A DNA stretch of 64,000 bases from Allobaculum stercoricanis DSM 13633 (GCF_000384195.1 NZ_KB913034.1:1185714-1249713), one strand, 5' to 3'. Numbered from the stretch's first letter, positions 53,140-62,354 are shown. Program-made: numbers and translations. The notes: generated by a model not told the origin, from the letters alone.

Positions 53140-54396
53140 TTACAAAGATGCGTACCAAGCAATTCCTTCATCTTTCCAACCATTTTTGATTAAGAAACGA
53201 TGTTCATTCATATCTGTCGTATAGTTATGACTTCCGGATTTCGCATTTCGATTATATTGGCGATAAAGTGGTCGAGCACGAAAATCATCAGAATACCAAC
53301 CAATTCCTTCATCTTTCCAGCCAGCAGAGATCAGGGCATCTCGTTCTTGTTGATCCATTGTGTAATGGTGATCCCCTGCGTTTTTGTTATATAGACGATA
53401 TACCGGAGTATTGGATTGAATTGGCGCAATCCAACCGATTCCTTCATCTTTCCATCCCGCATACAACAACGTTAACGTTTCGAAAAAATCTGCAGTATAG
53501 AAATGTTCTCCAGAATTAGGATTGTACAGTCTACGCATCGGGATCAGGTCAGAAGGCAAATCCGTAATATCGCCAATTCCACCTTGAGTTGGAGGCGTAT
53601 ACCCTTTTTCTTCACAAAATTTATTGACCATGTCCTTGAAGTCACTAACCTCCAAAGTTGATTTCGAATTAACTGTTCGTCCGAAATAAAAGACCTGCCC
53701 TGCACAAATTCCACTATACGAAGAATCTCCATTCAATTCAAAAGCAGCGCCTGTTCTTCCATAAGACGGATCAATGATATTTAAATAATGTCCGACTTGT
53801 TTACGCTTGGCAGGATCATTCTCAATCTGTTTTTCTGTTAGGCCTTGTTTAATATACCCGTCGTAAACTGCTTTTTCTTTGGTGTACCATCCATCAAATG
53901 GATTCATACTTCCCCAGCTAAGATTCTCCCCTACGGAATATGCTTTAGAATGTCCCATTCCTGTATCAGACCAGTTTAACTGTTTTTGAGCCATAACCAT
54001 TAAATCCAAGGTTACTTCCAGTTCGTCTACTCCATGATTTTTCCGCAGACGATTACATTCTTCAAGAACATCTATGGATTTAATGACATTTTTCATCGCA
54101 GTTGCATCTTCTGGATCTGACAAATCGGTATAATCTTTTAATGTGTTATCCCGTAAAATATTTAAGGCTCTATTCGCTTGAGACTTTATATCGCTGTTAT
54201 AACTTGAATCATTAAGAATCCACTTCAAAAAATCTTCCATATTCAAAAGCTGTGCTTTCGATTCATTTTGAAACTCTACTTCTTTTTCTACTACAGGCGC
54301 TTCAACAAATTCTTGTGCCATTACTCCTTGTGGAATCGCAAGAGTAAATGCTAAGGCACTGGCGCTTAGGCGCTGAATAATACGTCTTCTATTCAT
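53140..54396 (-). CDS. secreted CAP-domain protein with three DUF5648-like repeats
   Basis: 418 aa. Signal peptide (NRRRIIQRLSASALAFTLAI, cleavage near VMA-QE). A CAP/SCP domain spans about 100-270, with ECNRLRKNHGVDELEV, MGHSKAYSVGENLSWG and the GHYLNIIDPSYGRTGAAF block. Three DUF5648-type repeats follow (about 290-415): YNPNSGEHFYTADFFE, YNKNAGDHHYTMDQQE and YNRNAKSGSHNYTTDMNE, each ending GWKDEGIGW or similar. It shares the repeat module with the GH25 lysozyme at 3635. The start follows AGGGAG. The whole gene lies between 16-bp inverted repeats. Confidence 0.9.
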   Translation of the reverse strand: MNRRRIIQRLSASALAFTLAIPQGVMAQEFVEAPVVEKEVEFQNESKAQLLNMEDFLKWILNDSSYNSDIKSQANRALNILRDNTLKDYTDLSDPEDATAMKNVIKSIDVLEECNRLRKNHGVDELEVTLDLMVMAQKQLNWSDTGMGHSKAYSVGENLSWGSMNPFDGWYTKEKAVYDGYIKQGLTEKQIENDPAKRKQVGHYLNIIDPSYGRTGAAFELNGDSSYSGICAGQVFYFGRTVNSKSTLEVSDFKDMVNKFCEEKGYTPPTQGGIGDITDLPSDLIPMRRLYNPNSGEHFYTADFFETLTLLYAGWKDEGIGWIAPIQSNTPVYRLYNKNAGDHHYTMDQQERDALISAGWKDEGIGWYSDDFRARPLYRQYNRNAKSGSHNYTTDMNEHRFLIKNGWKDEGIAWYASL

Positions 54397-54536
54397 TTTT
54401 TTCTCCCTATTTTTTCATTAAAATCGATTTCTGACATGGTTAGTTTCTAAACGTTCTACCCCACAAAAAATAGAAACTAACAAATGACGTAGCTCTTGTT
54501 TCAGAGCTAGCTAGAAATGTAAGAACATCTTTTATT

Positions 54537-54552
54537 TGGCACTCTAAAATTT
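54537..54552. repeat. 16-bp inverted repeat, right arm
   Basis: TGGCACTCTAAAATTT, the exact reverse complement of 53118-53133. Confidence 0.8.
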
Positions 54553-54623
54553 TCTTACGTGATAGCCATTGATCCGAAACTTCCTGTTTTTTTCACAAAA
54601 ACTTCTAATCATACGTCATACGA

Positions 54624-54767
54624 TGAATACATCACTTTCACAAATTTCGATATGTTTAACTTCGGAGTTTGCTATATCAAAGATGATCAGCATAATTAAT
54701 GACTTTATCTAGAAATAACAACTAAATCATTATCAAACCGATCAATTTGATCTTCTTTAATAATTAT
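54624..54767 (-). pseudogene. decayed fragment of an RNase J gene
   Basis: The DNA here aligns without large gaps to 57453-57597 inside the RNase J gene of this window. ATACATCACTTTCAC, AATTTCGATAT, CTAATTAATGAC/ATAATTGACGAC and GATCAATTTGATCTTCTTT are the clearest matches; I estimate roughly 70-75% identity by eye. It has no start and carries stops in the matching frame. It is either a relic of a second RNase J paralogue or of a partial duplication. Confidence 0.7.
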
Positions 54768-55066
54768 ACTTAATAAGCGGTTTCAAATAAAATAATATTT
54801 TTGTAAATTTTGATTGTTTCGTCGTGTACTTTTTGATGATTCTATTCACTCATTTAACTTGTTGCTTTGACGCCCTTTTTATCGGGGACCTATCTATGCA
54901 ATGGATGTAACCAATCAAAATACACATTATTCTTTCGATCCTATTTCAGTTCATTGAGAAGAATTAGAAAATAAGTGAACTGCACGTTTAAGACCAATAA
55001 ATACGATTATGAAATCAGTATGAAGCAAGTAACGCGGCCTAAAAAGCTGACATCAACAGGAACAAC

Positions 55067-55074
55067 TTAATTAT
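55067..55074. repeat. ISL3 target-site duplication, left
   Basis: TTAATTAT, directly before the left inverted repeat and identical to 56613-56620. Confidence 0.9.
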
Positions 55075-56612
55075 GGTTCTAAGTAAAACTGTGTGGGATT
55101 TGTCTTTTGGATTAAAAGTTTAAATCTCTTTTTTCGCAAAAGAAAAGAGATCTCTTTAAAATTGTAATAACCACAAAACAACTTAAGGAGATCTCATATG
55201 CATACTAACTGTTCTGTGACGATCAGTCAAACTATTCCTGGGGCTATTGTTTATCCTGAATCACTGACTGGATTCATCAATCAAACAACTGATCTAATCG
55301 TCAGCGATTCCGGACAACTTTTTTATCATATTTATGGTGAACAATTCATTACTCCAGAAGATTCTGTTTGCCCTTGTTGTAAAACGACGATGCATGTTCA
55401 TGGTCAAATCACTCGAGTACTCAAGCATGAATCCAAGGGAAATTCAACTTGCAGAATTTTTGTGAAGGTTACTCGATTCAAATGTCCAAAATGCCATAAA
55501 ACCCATGTGCAGCAGATCCCTTATGAATGCCCCAATCATAGAATGACCACTGATCTTTATAAACAGATCACCTATCATCTTGAACGACACGATTTATCGC
55601 TTAAAAAGATCGCACAGATCTGTGGAGTGGATCCACATACTGTAAAAGCGATTGATAAAGATCGTCTTTCAAAGCTCTACACGACAGAAGATGGATCTCA
55701 TCGCAAACTCAAGAAACCTATGGAGTATTCTCGTTATCTAGGCATTGATGAATTTAAACTTCATAACCATCATCAATATGCCACTCATATTATCGATCTG
55801 GATACAGGACACATTCTATGGATCGCTTTTGGAAAGAAAAAACAGATTGTATACGATTTTATCAACCATGTAGGATACAACTGGATGCGTCACGTTAAAG
55901 CAGTGAGCTGTGATATGAATGCCTATTTCTACTCGGCATTTCATGAAAAGTGTCCTTGGATCCAGGTTGTGTATGATCGTTTTCATTTGATCAAAAACTT
56001 TAATGACAAGGTCATTTCTATGGTTAGAAAAGACGAGCAGCGCCGCTTAATAGAAGAAGGTAATCTTTGTAAGGCTCGTTCATTAAAACAAACCCGATAT
56101 ATTCTTCTATCCTCTCCAGAAACACTTGAAAGGAAGGATGCGTTAGCGAGTCAAGGAACTCTTCTTGATTCTGGTCATGTCCTATTTCGAAAAGAACCAA
56201 AAATTCGCAAAGGCGGGTTAATGAAGAAATATAAACAACTATTGAAAGAGAACGAACTGTTTTTCGCCATAGATCTCATTAAAGAAGAACTAAAAGAGGC
56301 ATATGCGACAAGTGACGAAAATACAATGGCAAATCATCTTACGCATATTGTAGAAATCTGTAATGCGACAAAGAATGAACATTTTAAATGGTTCTCTAAC
56401 TTAATCCTCAAACACTGGAATGGATTGATTAGTCATGCGATTCTACGCTTGTCTAATGGCAAAATAGAAGGGATCAATAATAGAATCAAAACGGTTCGAA
56501 GAATGTCTTATGGTTTTCGAGATGACGAATATTTCTTCTTGAAATTAATCGACATGAGTCGTTATCGATCAGCTTGATTCATAGATGATCCCACACGATT
56601 TTCCATAGAGCC
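55075..56612 (+). mobile_element. complete ISL3-family insertion sequence
   Basis: 1538 bp. Imperfect terminal inverted repeats of about 28 bp: left GGTTCTAAGTAAAACTGTGT..., right end GGCTCTATGGAAAATCGTGT on the other strand, sharing GTGTGGGAT. An 8-bp duplication TTAATTAT flanks it. One intact transposase lies inside. A hairpin (ATCTCTTTT...AAAAGAGAT, about 55124-55151) sits between the left end and the gene and may limit read-through transcription. Confidence 0.92.
55198..56577 (+). CDS. ISL3-family transposase
   Basis: 459 aa. N-terminal zinc-ribbon/HTH part with CPCCKTTMHVHG and CPKCHKTHVQ cysteines, then the DDE domain: LGIDEFKLHNHHQYATHIID (first D), VSCDMNAYF (second D) and NGKIEGINNRIKTVRRMSYGFRD (E), the standard ISL3 signature. 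The start follows AAGGAGATCTCAT. The frame is intact, so the element may be active. Confidence 0.95.
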   Translation: MHTNCSVTISQTIPGAIVYPESLTGFINQTTDLIVSDSGQLFYHIYGEQFITPEDSVCPCCKTTMHVHGQITRVLKHESKGNSTCRIFVKVTRFKCPKCHKTHVQQIPYECPNHRMTTDLYKQITYHLERHDLSLKKIAQICGVDPHTVKAIDKDRLSKLYTTEDGSHRKLKKPMEYSRYLGIDEFKLHNHHQYATHIIDLDTGHILWIAFGKKKQIVYDFINHVGYNWMRHVKAVSCDMNAYFYSAFHEKCPWIQVVYDRFHLIKNFNDKVISMVRKDEQRRLIEEGNLCKARSLKQTRYILLSSPETLERKDALASQGTLLDSGHVLFRKEPKIRKGGLMKKYKQLLKENELFFAIDLIKEELKEAYATSDENTMANHLTHIVEICNATKNEHFKWFSNLILKHWNGLISHAILRLSNGKIEGINNRIKTVRRMSYGFRDDEYFFLKLIDMSRYRSA

Positions 56613-56620
56613 TTAATTAT
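56613..56620. repeat. ISL3 target-site duplication, right
   Basis: TTAATTAT, directly after the right inverted repeat. Confidence 0.9.
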
Positions 56621-56660
56621 TGTTCATAACTGTTTTCAGCTATAATTCGTCCCCTTTTTA

Positions 56661-56721
56661 CAAAAAAGCCCCTTTGAATCAAACTTGGTTTATAAACACA
56701 AGTATCTATTCAAAGGGGAAA
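56661..56721 (-). terminator. long-loop terminator of the RNase J2-like gene
   Basis: CCCCTTTGAATAGATACTTG pairs with the opposite side (ATTCAAAGGGG) on the minus strand and is followed by T7. Confidence 0.8.
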
Positions 56722-56759
56722 TTTATTGTTTAAATCGAAATAATGAGATGTGACCCAAT

Positions 56760-58445
56760 TTATTTTTGAGCTAATTCTAGAATGACTGGTAAAACCATTG
56801 GTCGTTTTGCGGTTTGTTTAAAGACATAGCGGGAAACACGTTCACGAATTTGGTTTCGGCATTCCATATTTTCATAACGGTTTGCGTCGACCATTTCTTT
56901 AATGGTTTCTTCCATAATCCGTGTTACTTCTCTTGTTAAATATTCAGCATCACGAACATAAACAAGTCCACGGGTTTGGATATCCGGTCCGTTTACAATT
57001 TCTTTTGTTTTAAAGTCTAAACCAATAGCTAAAACCATAACACCATCAGTTGATAAGATTTCACGATCTTTTAAAACAACACCTGCAACATCCCAATCCG
57101 CATTTCCATCAATTAATGAATCGTGCAATTCTAAGACTTCGCGTCCTGGTTGCAATTCGCCATTTTTGAAGGTGATGATTTCACCATTATCGATAATAAT
57201 GATGTGATCAGATGGAATATGCATCTCTTCGGCAGTCATCGCATTGGCATAGAGCATACGATACGCTCCTTTAATCGGAATGTAATATTTTGGCTCTGTC
57301 ATATAGATGACCATTTTTAAATCTTCTTTGGAAGGATGCATGCCTTTGACATCACGGTCAATTTTGATGATTGTACCTTCTTTTTTATAAATATCGTTTT
57401 CCATGTTTTTGAAGTCGTTTTCGACACCTGGTACTAAAGGTGTTGCGACAACAAATACATCACTTTCACGAATTTCGATATTATCAACTTCAGAGTTAGC
57501 AATATTGGACATCAACTGGAATAATTGACGACCTTGCCCTGAAATAATAACTACAACGTCATCAAGCTGATCGATCTGATCTTCTGTGACGATTAACTCA
57601 GCCGGAATTGGATCCATGACACTTTGTAAAAGTGTGACTAAATGTTGAATCTCTTTCGTATAGAAACAAATTTTTCGATGATGTTCGATGCAGCATTGAA
57701 TCATCTCCTGAATGCGATAAACGGATTGTGTATAGATTTCTACAAAGACACGGCGTTTTTCGTAATCAGATAAAAGTTTGTCGAAATGATCGCTAACTTT
57801 ATGTTTTGGTGCTGTATGCAACGGGCGATCGGCGCTTTTTGAATCTTGTAATAAGATAAATACGCCATCATTTTTGAATCTTGTCGCAAATGAATAATCG
57901 CCATGATAAGCATCAGAGAAATCATCATAATCCGCAATAAATTCTCCTGAATAAACGATATATCCATGTGCAGTTTGAATTCCAAATCCATACGTTTGAG
58001 GATAGGAATGGGTTACTGGGAAGAAGATCACTTGGCGTCCACCAATTCTTCTTGTTTCTTTTTGACGTACGACTTTTAAACGAGCTCCGGTAATATGATT
58101 TTTCTTTAATAATTCGTTTACAACGCCAAATGTGAATGGAGAAACATAAACATCTGCTTTGATTTCCTTCAATAAATAAGGAAGAGCACCCATGACATCA
58201 TCATGTCCATGAGTAATCAAAATTCCTTGAATGCGATCTTCATGTTCCTTTAAATAAGTGAAGTCAGGCACGATGCACTCGACTCCTAGTGCCCCTTTAA
58301 AATCAGGGAACTTTAATCCGGATTCTACGATATAAATATCCCCATCAATTTCGATGACGAGCATATTTTTACCATCTTCATCCAATCCGCCAAGGGCGAA
58401 CAGTCTGATGGTTTCATCTTTCTTGAGAAATTCTGTTCCAGCCAT
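56760..58445 (-). CDS. rnjB: RNase J2-like protein with degenerate active site
   Basis: 561 aa from the ATG at 58445, 5 nt after GGAGG; an ATG four codons earlier is the other option. Metallo-beta-lactamase/beta-CASP fold: FALGGLDEDGKNMLVIE, ILITHGHDDVMGALPYLL (79-84, HxHxDH reads HGHDDV), VTHSYPQTYGFGIQTAHGYIVYSGEF (GDF to GEF), and PKYYIPIKGAYRML (PVHGEYRM with His to Lys). Loss of several metal ligands is the RNase J2 pattern, where the protein assists RNase J1 in mRNA decay. RNase J1 is not in this window. It lies close after miaB. Confidence 0.88.
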   Translation of the reverse strand: MAGTEFLKKDETIRLFALGGLDEDGKNMLVIEIDGDIYIVESGLKFPDFKGALGVECIVPDFTYLKEHEDRIQGILITHGHDDVMGALPYLLKEIKADVYVSPFTFGVVNELLKKNHITGARLKVVRQKETRRIGGRQVIFFPVTHSYPQTYGFGIQTAHGYIVYSGEFIADYDDFSDAYHGDYSFATRFKNDGVFILLQDSKSADRPLHTAPKHKVSDHFDKLLSDYEKRRVFVEIYTQSVYRIQEMIQCCIEHHRKICFYTKEIQHLVTLLQSVMDPIPAELIVTEDQIDQLDDVVVIISGQGRQLFQLMSNIANSEVDNIEIRESDVFVVATPLVPGVENDFKNMENDIYKKEGTIIKIDRDVKGMHPSKEDLKMVIYMTEPKYYIPIKGAYRMLYANAMTAEEMHIPSDHIIIIDNGEIITFKNGELQPGREVLELHDSLIDGNADWDVAGVVLKDREILSTDGVMVLAIGLDFKTKEIVNGPDIQTRGLVYVRDAEYLTREVTRIMEETIKEMVDANRYENMECRNQIRERVSRYVFKQTAKRPMVLPVILELAQK

Positions 58446-58501
58446 TTCGACCTCCATGACTATTAAGTGAGATTTATTATTCTTAGTATAACATCGACTT
58501 G

Positions 58502-59935
58502 CTAGTCGACCTTGATTCCGTTAAGAGAAAATGTTCTTGCTTGCTCAATTTTGACATTGACGATATCGCCTTCTTGAATATTTTCTCCTGTAAAGTTGAC
58601 TGGAATCGATGTATCTGAATATCCACAATATACATTCGGATCTTTTTTAGATGGTCCATCAACTAATACTGGAACGATTTTTCCCACCAATTGTTGATGG
58701 TTTTCATTCGCCTGACGATTCCATAATTCATTCAAACGATATAAACGTTCTTTTTTCGTTTGCAGGTCAATATCATCTTCCATTTTTGCAGCTGGTGTTC
58801 CAGGGCGCGGTGAATAAATAAAGGTATACGCATTATCAAAACGACATTCCCGAACCACATCTAATGTATGTTCAAACGCTTCATCACTTTCTTGTGGGAA
58901 ACCTACGATAATGTCTGTAGAAATCGTAACGCCCGGAATGGTATTGCGAATTTTATGGAACAATTCTTTATATTCCGCACTCGTATAGCGTCTTCCCATA
59001 CGACGTAAAATATCATCATCCCCACTTTGTAAAGGCAGGTGGATGTAAGGCATGATGTTGTCATATTTTGCGATAATTTCGATCATTTCATCGCTAAAGT
59101 CCCAAGGATGGCTTGTCATAAAGCGAACTCGTTCAATTCCAAGTTTTGCACATTCTTCAAGTAAGCGCGCAAAGTCCCAACTATTTGGTAAATCTTTGCC
59201 ATACGCATTGACATTTTGTCCTAATAAAGAAATCTCTTTATAGCCAAGTTTTTTAAGGACTTTCACTTCTTCTAAAATTGCCTCTGGCTGACGGCTTCTT
59301 TGTTTCCCTCTTGTATAAGGAACGATGCAGTATGTACAGAATTTATCGCAGCCATACATAATGTTGACCCATGCTTTATATTTTCCCGCACGATGTTCAG
59401 GTAAATTTTCATAAATTTCCCCTTGGCGTGAATAAACTTCAACCACTTTTTCGTTATTTTTGCAACGTTCGATATAATCCGGCAACTGGTTAAAATTGTG
59501 AGTGCCAAATACTAAATGACACCATGGATATTTTTCTAATAAAGTGCGTGTAAAGCCTTCTTCTTGAGCCATACATCCGCCAACTCCAATAATGAGATCC
59601 GGTTTATTTTTAAATAACTTTTTATAACTTCCGACTTCGCCAAGTACGTTATTGGCCGCATTTTCGCGAATACCACAAGTGTTCATTAAAATGATATCTG
59701 CATCTTGTGCATTTTGGGCTGGGCTGTAGCCACAAGCTTCTAAAATCCCCGCAATATTTTCGGAGTCTCTTTCATTTGCTTGGCATCCATAAGTAGAAAT
59801 ATAGTATTTCTGATTCAAGCCCATCGTTTTTTGTGATTCTGTAATCTGGAATGTGGAGATCGTTTCCACTTGATCGCGGTTCCGTTTTGCGGCTTGGTCA
59901 CGATTTGGCAAATGCCAGTTCTCTTTAATTTTCAT
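58502..59935 (-). CDS. miaB: tRNA-2-methylthio-N6-dimethylallyladenosine synthase
   Basis: 477 aa. Three domains: UPF0004 N-terminus with cluster cysteines (STYGCQANERDSE, NTCGIRENA, GVGGCMAQEEG), radical SAM core with CDKFCTYCIVPYTRG, and C-terminal TRAM (about 405-475). It methylthiolates i6A37 of tRNAs. The first 40 residues are a basic extension normal for Bacillota. The start follows GAAAGGAATTC. It sits between rnjB and rny on the same strand. Confidence 0.96.
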   Translation of the reverse strand: MKIKENWHLPNRDQAAKRNRDQVETISTFQITESQKTMGLNQKYYISTYGCQANERDSENIAGILEACGYSPAQNAQDADIILMNTCGIRENAANNVLGEVGSYKKLFKNKPDLIIGVGGCMAQEEGFTRTLLEKYPWCHLVFGTHNFNQLPDYIERCKNNEKVVEVYSRQGEIYENLPEHRAGKYKAWVNIMYGCDKFCTYCIVPYTRGKQRSRQPEAILEEVKVLKKLGYKEISLLGQNVNAYGKDLPNSWDFARLLEECAKLGIERVRFMTSHPWDFSDEMIEIIAKYDNIMPYIHLPLQSGDDDILRRMGRRYTSAEYKELFHKIRNTIPGVTISTDIIVGFPQESDEAFEHTLDVVRECRFDNAYTFIYSPRPGTPAAKMEDDIDLQTKKERLYRLNELWNRQANENHQQLVGKIVPVLVDGPSKKDPNVYCGYSDTSIPVNFTGENIQEGDIVNVKIEQARTFSLNGIKVD

Positions 59936-60134
59936 ATCGAATTCCTTTCTAGTTTGATATGTAGACGATTCAAATCCTTTTCATGTTTGAATTGAATAAT
60001 TGTTTTCCTATTCATTTAAAATGTCCTAAGTGGATACTTTAGCACAATTTCTCTTATCTATTTTACAGTAGCACTCACGAAAGCAAAACTTTTGTGTTCG
60101 ATCAAAATTAAATCGCACTTTAAACCGCGCAAAT

Positions 60135-60164
60135 GCCAAAAAAAAAACCGCTCAAGGCGGTTTT
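60135..60164 (-). terminator. terminator of rny
   Basis: On the minus strand AAAACCGCC-TTGA-GCGGTTTTTTTTT. Confidence 0.9.
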
Positions 60165-60179
60165 GATTGATTTGTTTAG

Positions 60180-61733
60180 TTATTTCGCAATTTCCTGTGC
60201 ACGGACTTCGCGAATTACGTTCACTTTGATCTGTCCGGGATAAGTGAGTTCAGATTCAATTTTGTCACGGATTGCTCTTGCCATCTTAACGCAAGCTGTA
60301 TCATTAACGGCATCTGGTACAACCATGATGCGAATTTCACGTCCAGCCTGAATTGCATATGCTTGGCTGACACCTTCAAATTCATTGGCAATTTTTTCCA
60401 AATTTTCCAATCGTTCTACATAAGCTTGAGCAGATTCTTTACGAGCACCTGGTCTTGCAGCTGAAATGGTGTCAGCAGCAATAACTAAGTGGGAAGTTAA
60501 GTATTTAGCTTCAACATCTCCGTGGTGTGAGGCGATGGCATTCAGCACGATGTCTTTTTCGCCATGTTTTTTACAGAATTTATAACCAAGATCGACGTGG
60601 CTTCCTTCTTGTTGATCGATATTCAGTGCTTTACCGATATCGTGCAATAAGCCAGCTCGTTTTGCCATATGCTGGTTCAATCCCAGCTCCGCAGCCATGC
60701 TGCCGGCAATCAACGCCACTTCAATTGAGTGTTGAAGCGCATTTTGACCATAGGAGAAACGATATTTCAAAGTACCGATTAAACGTACGATTTCACGATC
60801 AATACGCCCGATACCCAACTTGAATACTGTTTCTTCTCCAGCTTTCATGATTTCGGCTTCGACTTCGTGTTGGAATTTCTTCACGACTTCTTCGATACGT
60901 CCTGGTTGAATTCGTCCGTCTCGAATTAAATATTCAAGAGCAAGACGCGCCACTTCACGACGAATTGGGTTGAAACATGTGATTGTGATTAAATCAGGTG
61001 TATCATCAATATTCAATTCGACGCCTGTAGCCTGTTCAAACGCCCGGATATTACGGCCCTCACGTCCAATGATTCGACCTTTCATTTCTTCACCAGGGAT
61101 GGTGACTACCGAAATTGTACGGTCCATTGTTTCTTGTTGAGCCATGCGTTCGATGCTCAAAGCGATGATTTCTTGTGCGTTACGTGCAGCAGTGGATTTC
61201 GCATTGTCTTCTTGCTCTTTGATATAGGCCATGGTTTCGTGTTCCATTTGTTTTTCGACCAATGCAAAGAGTTCAGTGCGAGCTTCTTGCGACGTCATGC
61301 GAGCGACTCCTTCAAGAACTTCGATCTGACGATCAATTTCTTTTTGGAGTTGTTTATCTTTTTCTTCCAGAGCAATCAATTTTTCATTGACTTTTTTTGT
61401 CTGGTTGGCGAGATCTTTTTCTTTTTGATTCAAAGACTCGTCTCTGAAATTCAAACTATCCTCGCGGCGCAGAAGTTTGTTTTCCATTTCCATAACTTCT
61501 TGACGACGCTCTTTGATTTCTTTTTCCGCTTCTACTTTCAGATCATGTGCTTGTGTTTTACCATCAAGTACAGCCTGTTTAAGACGCGCTTCTGCATCAC
61601 TTTGTGCTTTGTCTAAAATTTGTTGTGCCTGTTGCTGATTTTTATTTAGACCTGCTTTAGAATAGGCAACCATTAACAATATGCCTAAAACAAGTCCGAC
61701 TATCCCGGCCAGAGTGATCCATAATGGAGTCAT
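60180..61733 (-). CDS. rny: ribonuclease Y
   Basis: 517 aa from the ATG at 61733 (AAGGAAGGA upstream); a start at 61757 would place this site inside the gene. N-terminal membrane helix (about 4-24), long coiled coil (about 28-150), KH domain (VTIPGEEMKGRIIGREGRNI), and HD domain with LLHDIGKALN and ASHHGDVEAK. It is the membrane-tethered endonuclease that starts bulk mRNA decay in Bacillota. Nearby rnjB makes this an RNA-decay neighbourhood. Confidence 0.97.
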   Translation of the reverse strand: MTPLWITLAGIVGLVLGILLMVAYSKAGLNKNQQQAQQILDKAQSDAEARLKQAVLDGKTQAHDLKVEAEKEIKERRQEVMEMENKLLRREDSLNFRDESLNQKEKDLANQTKKVNEKLIALEEKDKQLQKEIDRQIEVLEGVARMTSQEARTELFALVEKQMEHETMAYIKEQEDNAKSTAARNAQEIIALSIERMAQQETMDRTISVVTIPGEEMKGRIIGREGRNIRAFEQATGVELNIDDTPDLITITCFNPIRREVARLALEYLIRDGRIQPGRIEEVVKKFQHEVEAEIMKAGEETVFKLGIGRIDREIVRLIGTLKYRFSYGQNALQHSIEVALIAGSMAAELGLNQHMAKRAGLLHDIGKALNIDQQEGSHVDLGYKFCKKHGEKDIVLNAIASHHGDVEAKYLTSHLVIAADTISAARPGARKESAQAYVERLENLEKIANEFEGVSQAYAIQAGREIRIMVVPDAVNDTACVKMARAIRDKIESELTYPGQIKVNVIREVRAQEIAK

Positions 61734-61830
61734 ATATTCTCTGTCCTTCCTTGACATTCTCCATAAAATTCATGAAGATTCTTGTTTCATCCACCATTTA
61801 TCTCATTTTTTTATTGTAAGCAAGGAAAAG

Positions 61831-61938
61831 ATGAGTAAACCGTGTCCACAAGCTAGTTTAGACTGTTCCCGCTGTCGAACGGTGCAGTTTTGTTGCATTT
61901 ATTTTGAATCTCATATCCAGTCAAATTCAATTGACTAG
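61831..61938 (+). CDS. possible small cysteine-rich protein
   Basis: 35 aa starting MSKPCPQASLDCSRCRTVQF and continuing CCIYFESHIQ, with five cysteines. AAGGAAAAG precedes the ATG. It lies in the rny upstream region on the opposite strand. No family is recognised. It may be a metal-binding peptide or a chance frame. Confidence 0.3.
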   Translation: MSKPCPQASLDCSRCRTVQFCCIYFESHIQSNSID

Positions 61939-61968
61939 TAGAGTTTATCAGAGAAATAAAGCAATCCA

Positions 61969-61996
61969 ATTATAACAAATCCGACTTGTTTGTCTA
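61969..61996 (-). promoter_or_regulatory. promoter of rny
   Basis: Minus strand -35 TAGACA (61996-61991), 16-bp spacer, -10 TATAAT (61974-61969). The leader would be about 225 nt. Confidence 0.65.
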
Positions 61997-62125
61997 TGTG
62001 TTCTACCCTGCAATAGTCTCGAAATGAATGTTTTTGCGTGATTTCGATGTAACTTTTTGAAAACGTTTACGTTATTTCTTTTCTCTTTTCGATTTTTTAA
62101 TCAACATAATCCCTGAAAAGGGTAG

Positions 62126-62151
62126 AAAAAAAGCAGAGCATTACGCTCTGC
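62126..62151 (-). terminator. terminator of yceD-rpmF operon
   Basis: On the minus strand GCAGAGC-GTAAT-GCTCTGC followed by T7, 8 bp after the rpmF stop. Confidence 0.9.
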
Positions 62152-62159
62152 TAATAGGC

Positions 62160-62339
62160 TTATTCACCGACTTCGAGTACCTGTCTGCCATTATATTGAC
62201 CGCAAGATGGGCAAACTTTGTGAGATAATTTGTATTCTCCGCAGTTTGGGCATTTTACGATTGCAGGTTTAGTCAGTTTGTAATGAGTTCTTCTTTTTGC
62301 CTTACGGTGTTTAGAACCTCTTCTCTGCTGTACAGCCAT
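62160..62339 (-). CDS. rpmF: 50S ribosomal protein L32
   Basis: 59 aa: [20 protein letters not shown], then a zinc ribbon [11 protein letters not shown]...CPSCGQYNG, ending QVLEVGE. This is the whole L32 in its four-cysteine (C+) form. It lies 15 bp after yceD in the conserved yceD-rpmF order. AGGAGGTGC precedes the ATG. Confidence 0.97.
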   Translation of the reverse strand: MAVQQRRGSKHRKAKRRTHYKLTKPAIVKCPNCGEYKLSHKVCPSCGQYNGRQVLEVGE

Positions 62340-62354
62340 CAGTGCACCTCCTAC

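Larger units (their letters stand above)
54397..55066. other. intergenic region with RNase J remnant
   Basis: This 670-bp region holds the CAP-gene leader (with a TAGCTCT-TGTTTC-AGAGCTA hairpin at about 54490-54509), the right arm of the 16-bp inverted repeat, and the RNase J fragment at 54624-54767. The last 300 bp before the ISL3 element show no further coding trace. Confidence 0.5.
61734..62125. other. rny upstream region
   Basis: About 390 bp containing the rny promoter (61969-61996), a possible cysteine-rich small frame on the plus strand and an AGTCAA-ATTCA-ATTGACT inverted repeat near 61919-61936. Nothing else is evident. Confidence 0.5.

Noticed and set aside
54485..54560. CRISPR repeat or tracrRNA-like sequence (GTTTCAGAGCTAGCTAGAAATG, TTTTAGAGTGCCA)
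   Set aside because: It resembles type II repeat/anti-repeat starts, but there is no repeat array, no spacer pattern and no cas gene in the window; a simple TAGCTCT/AGAGCTA hairpin and the 16-bp inverted repeat explain it.
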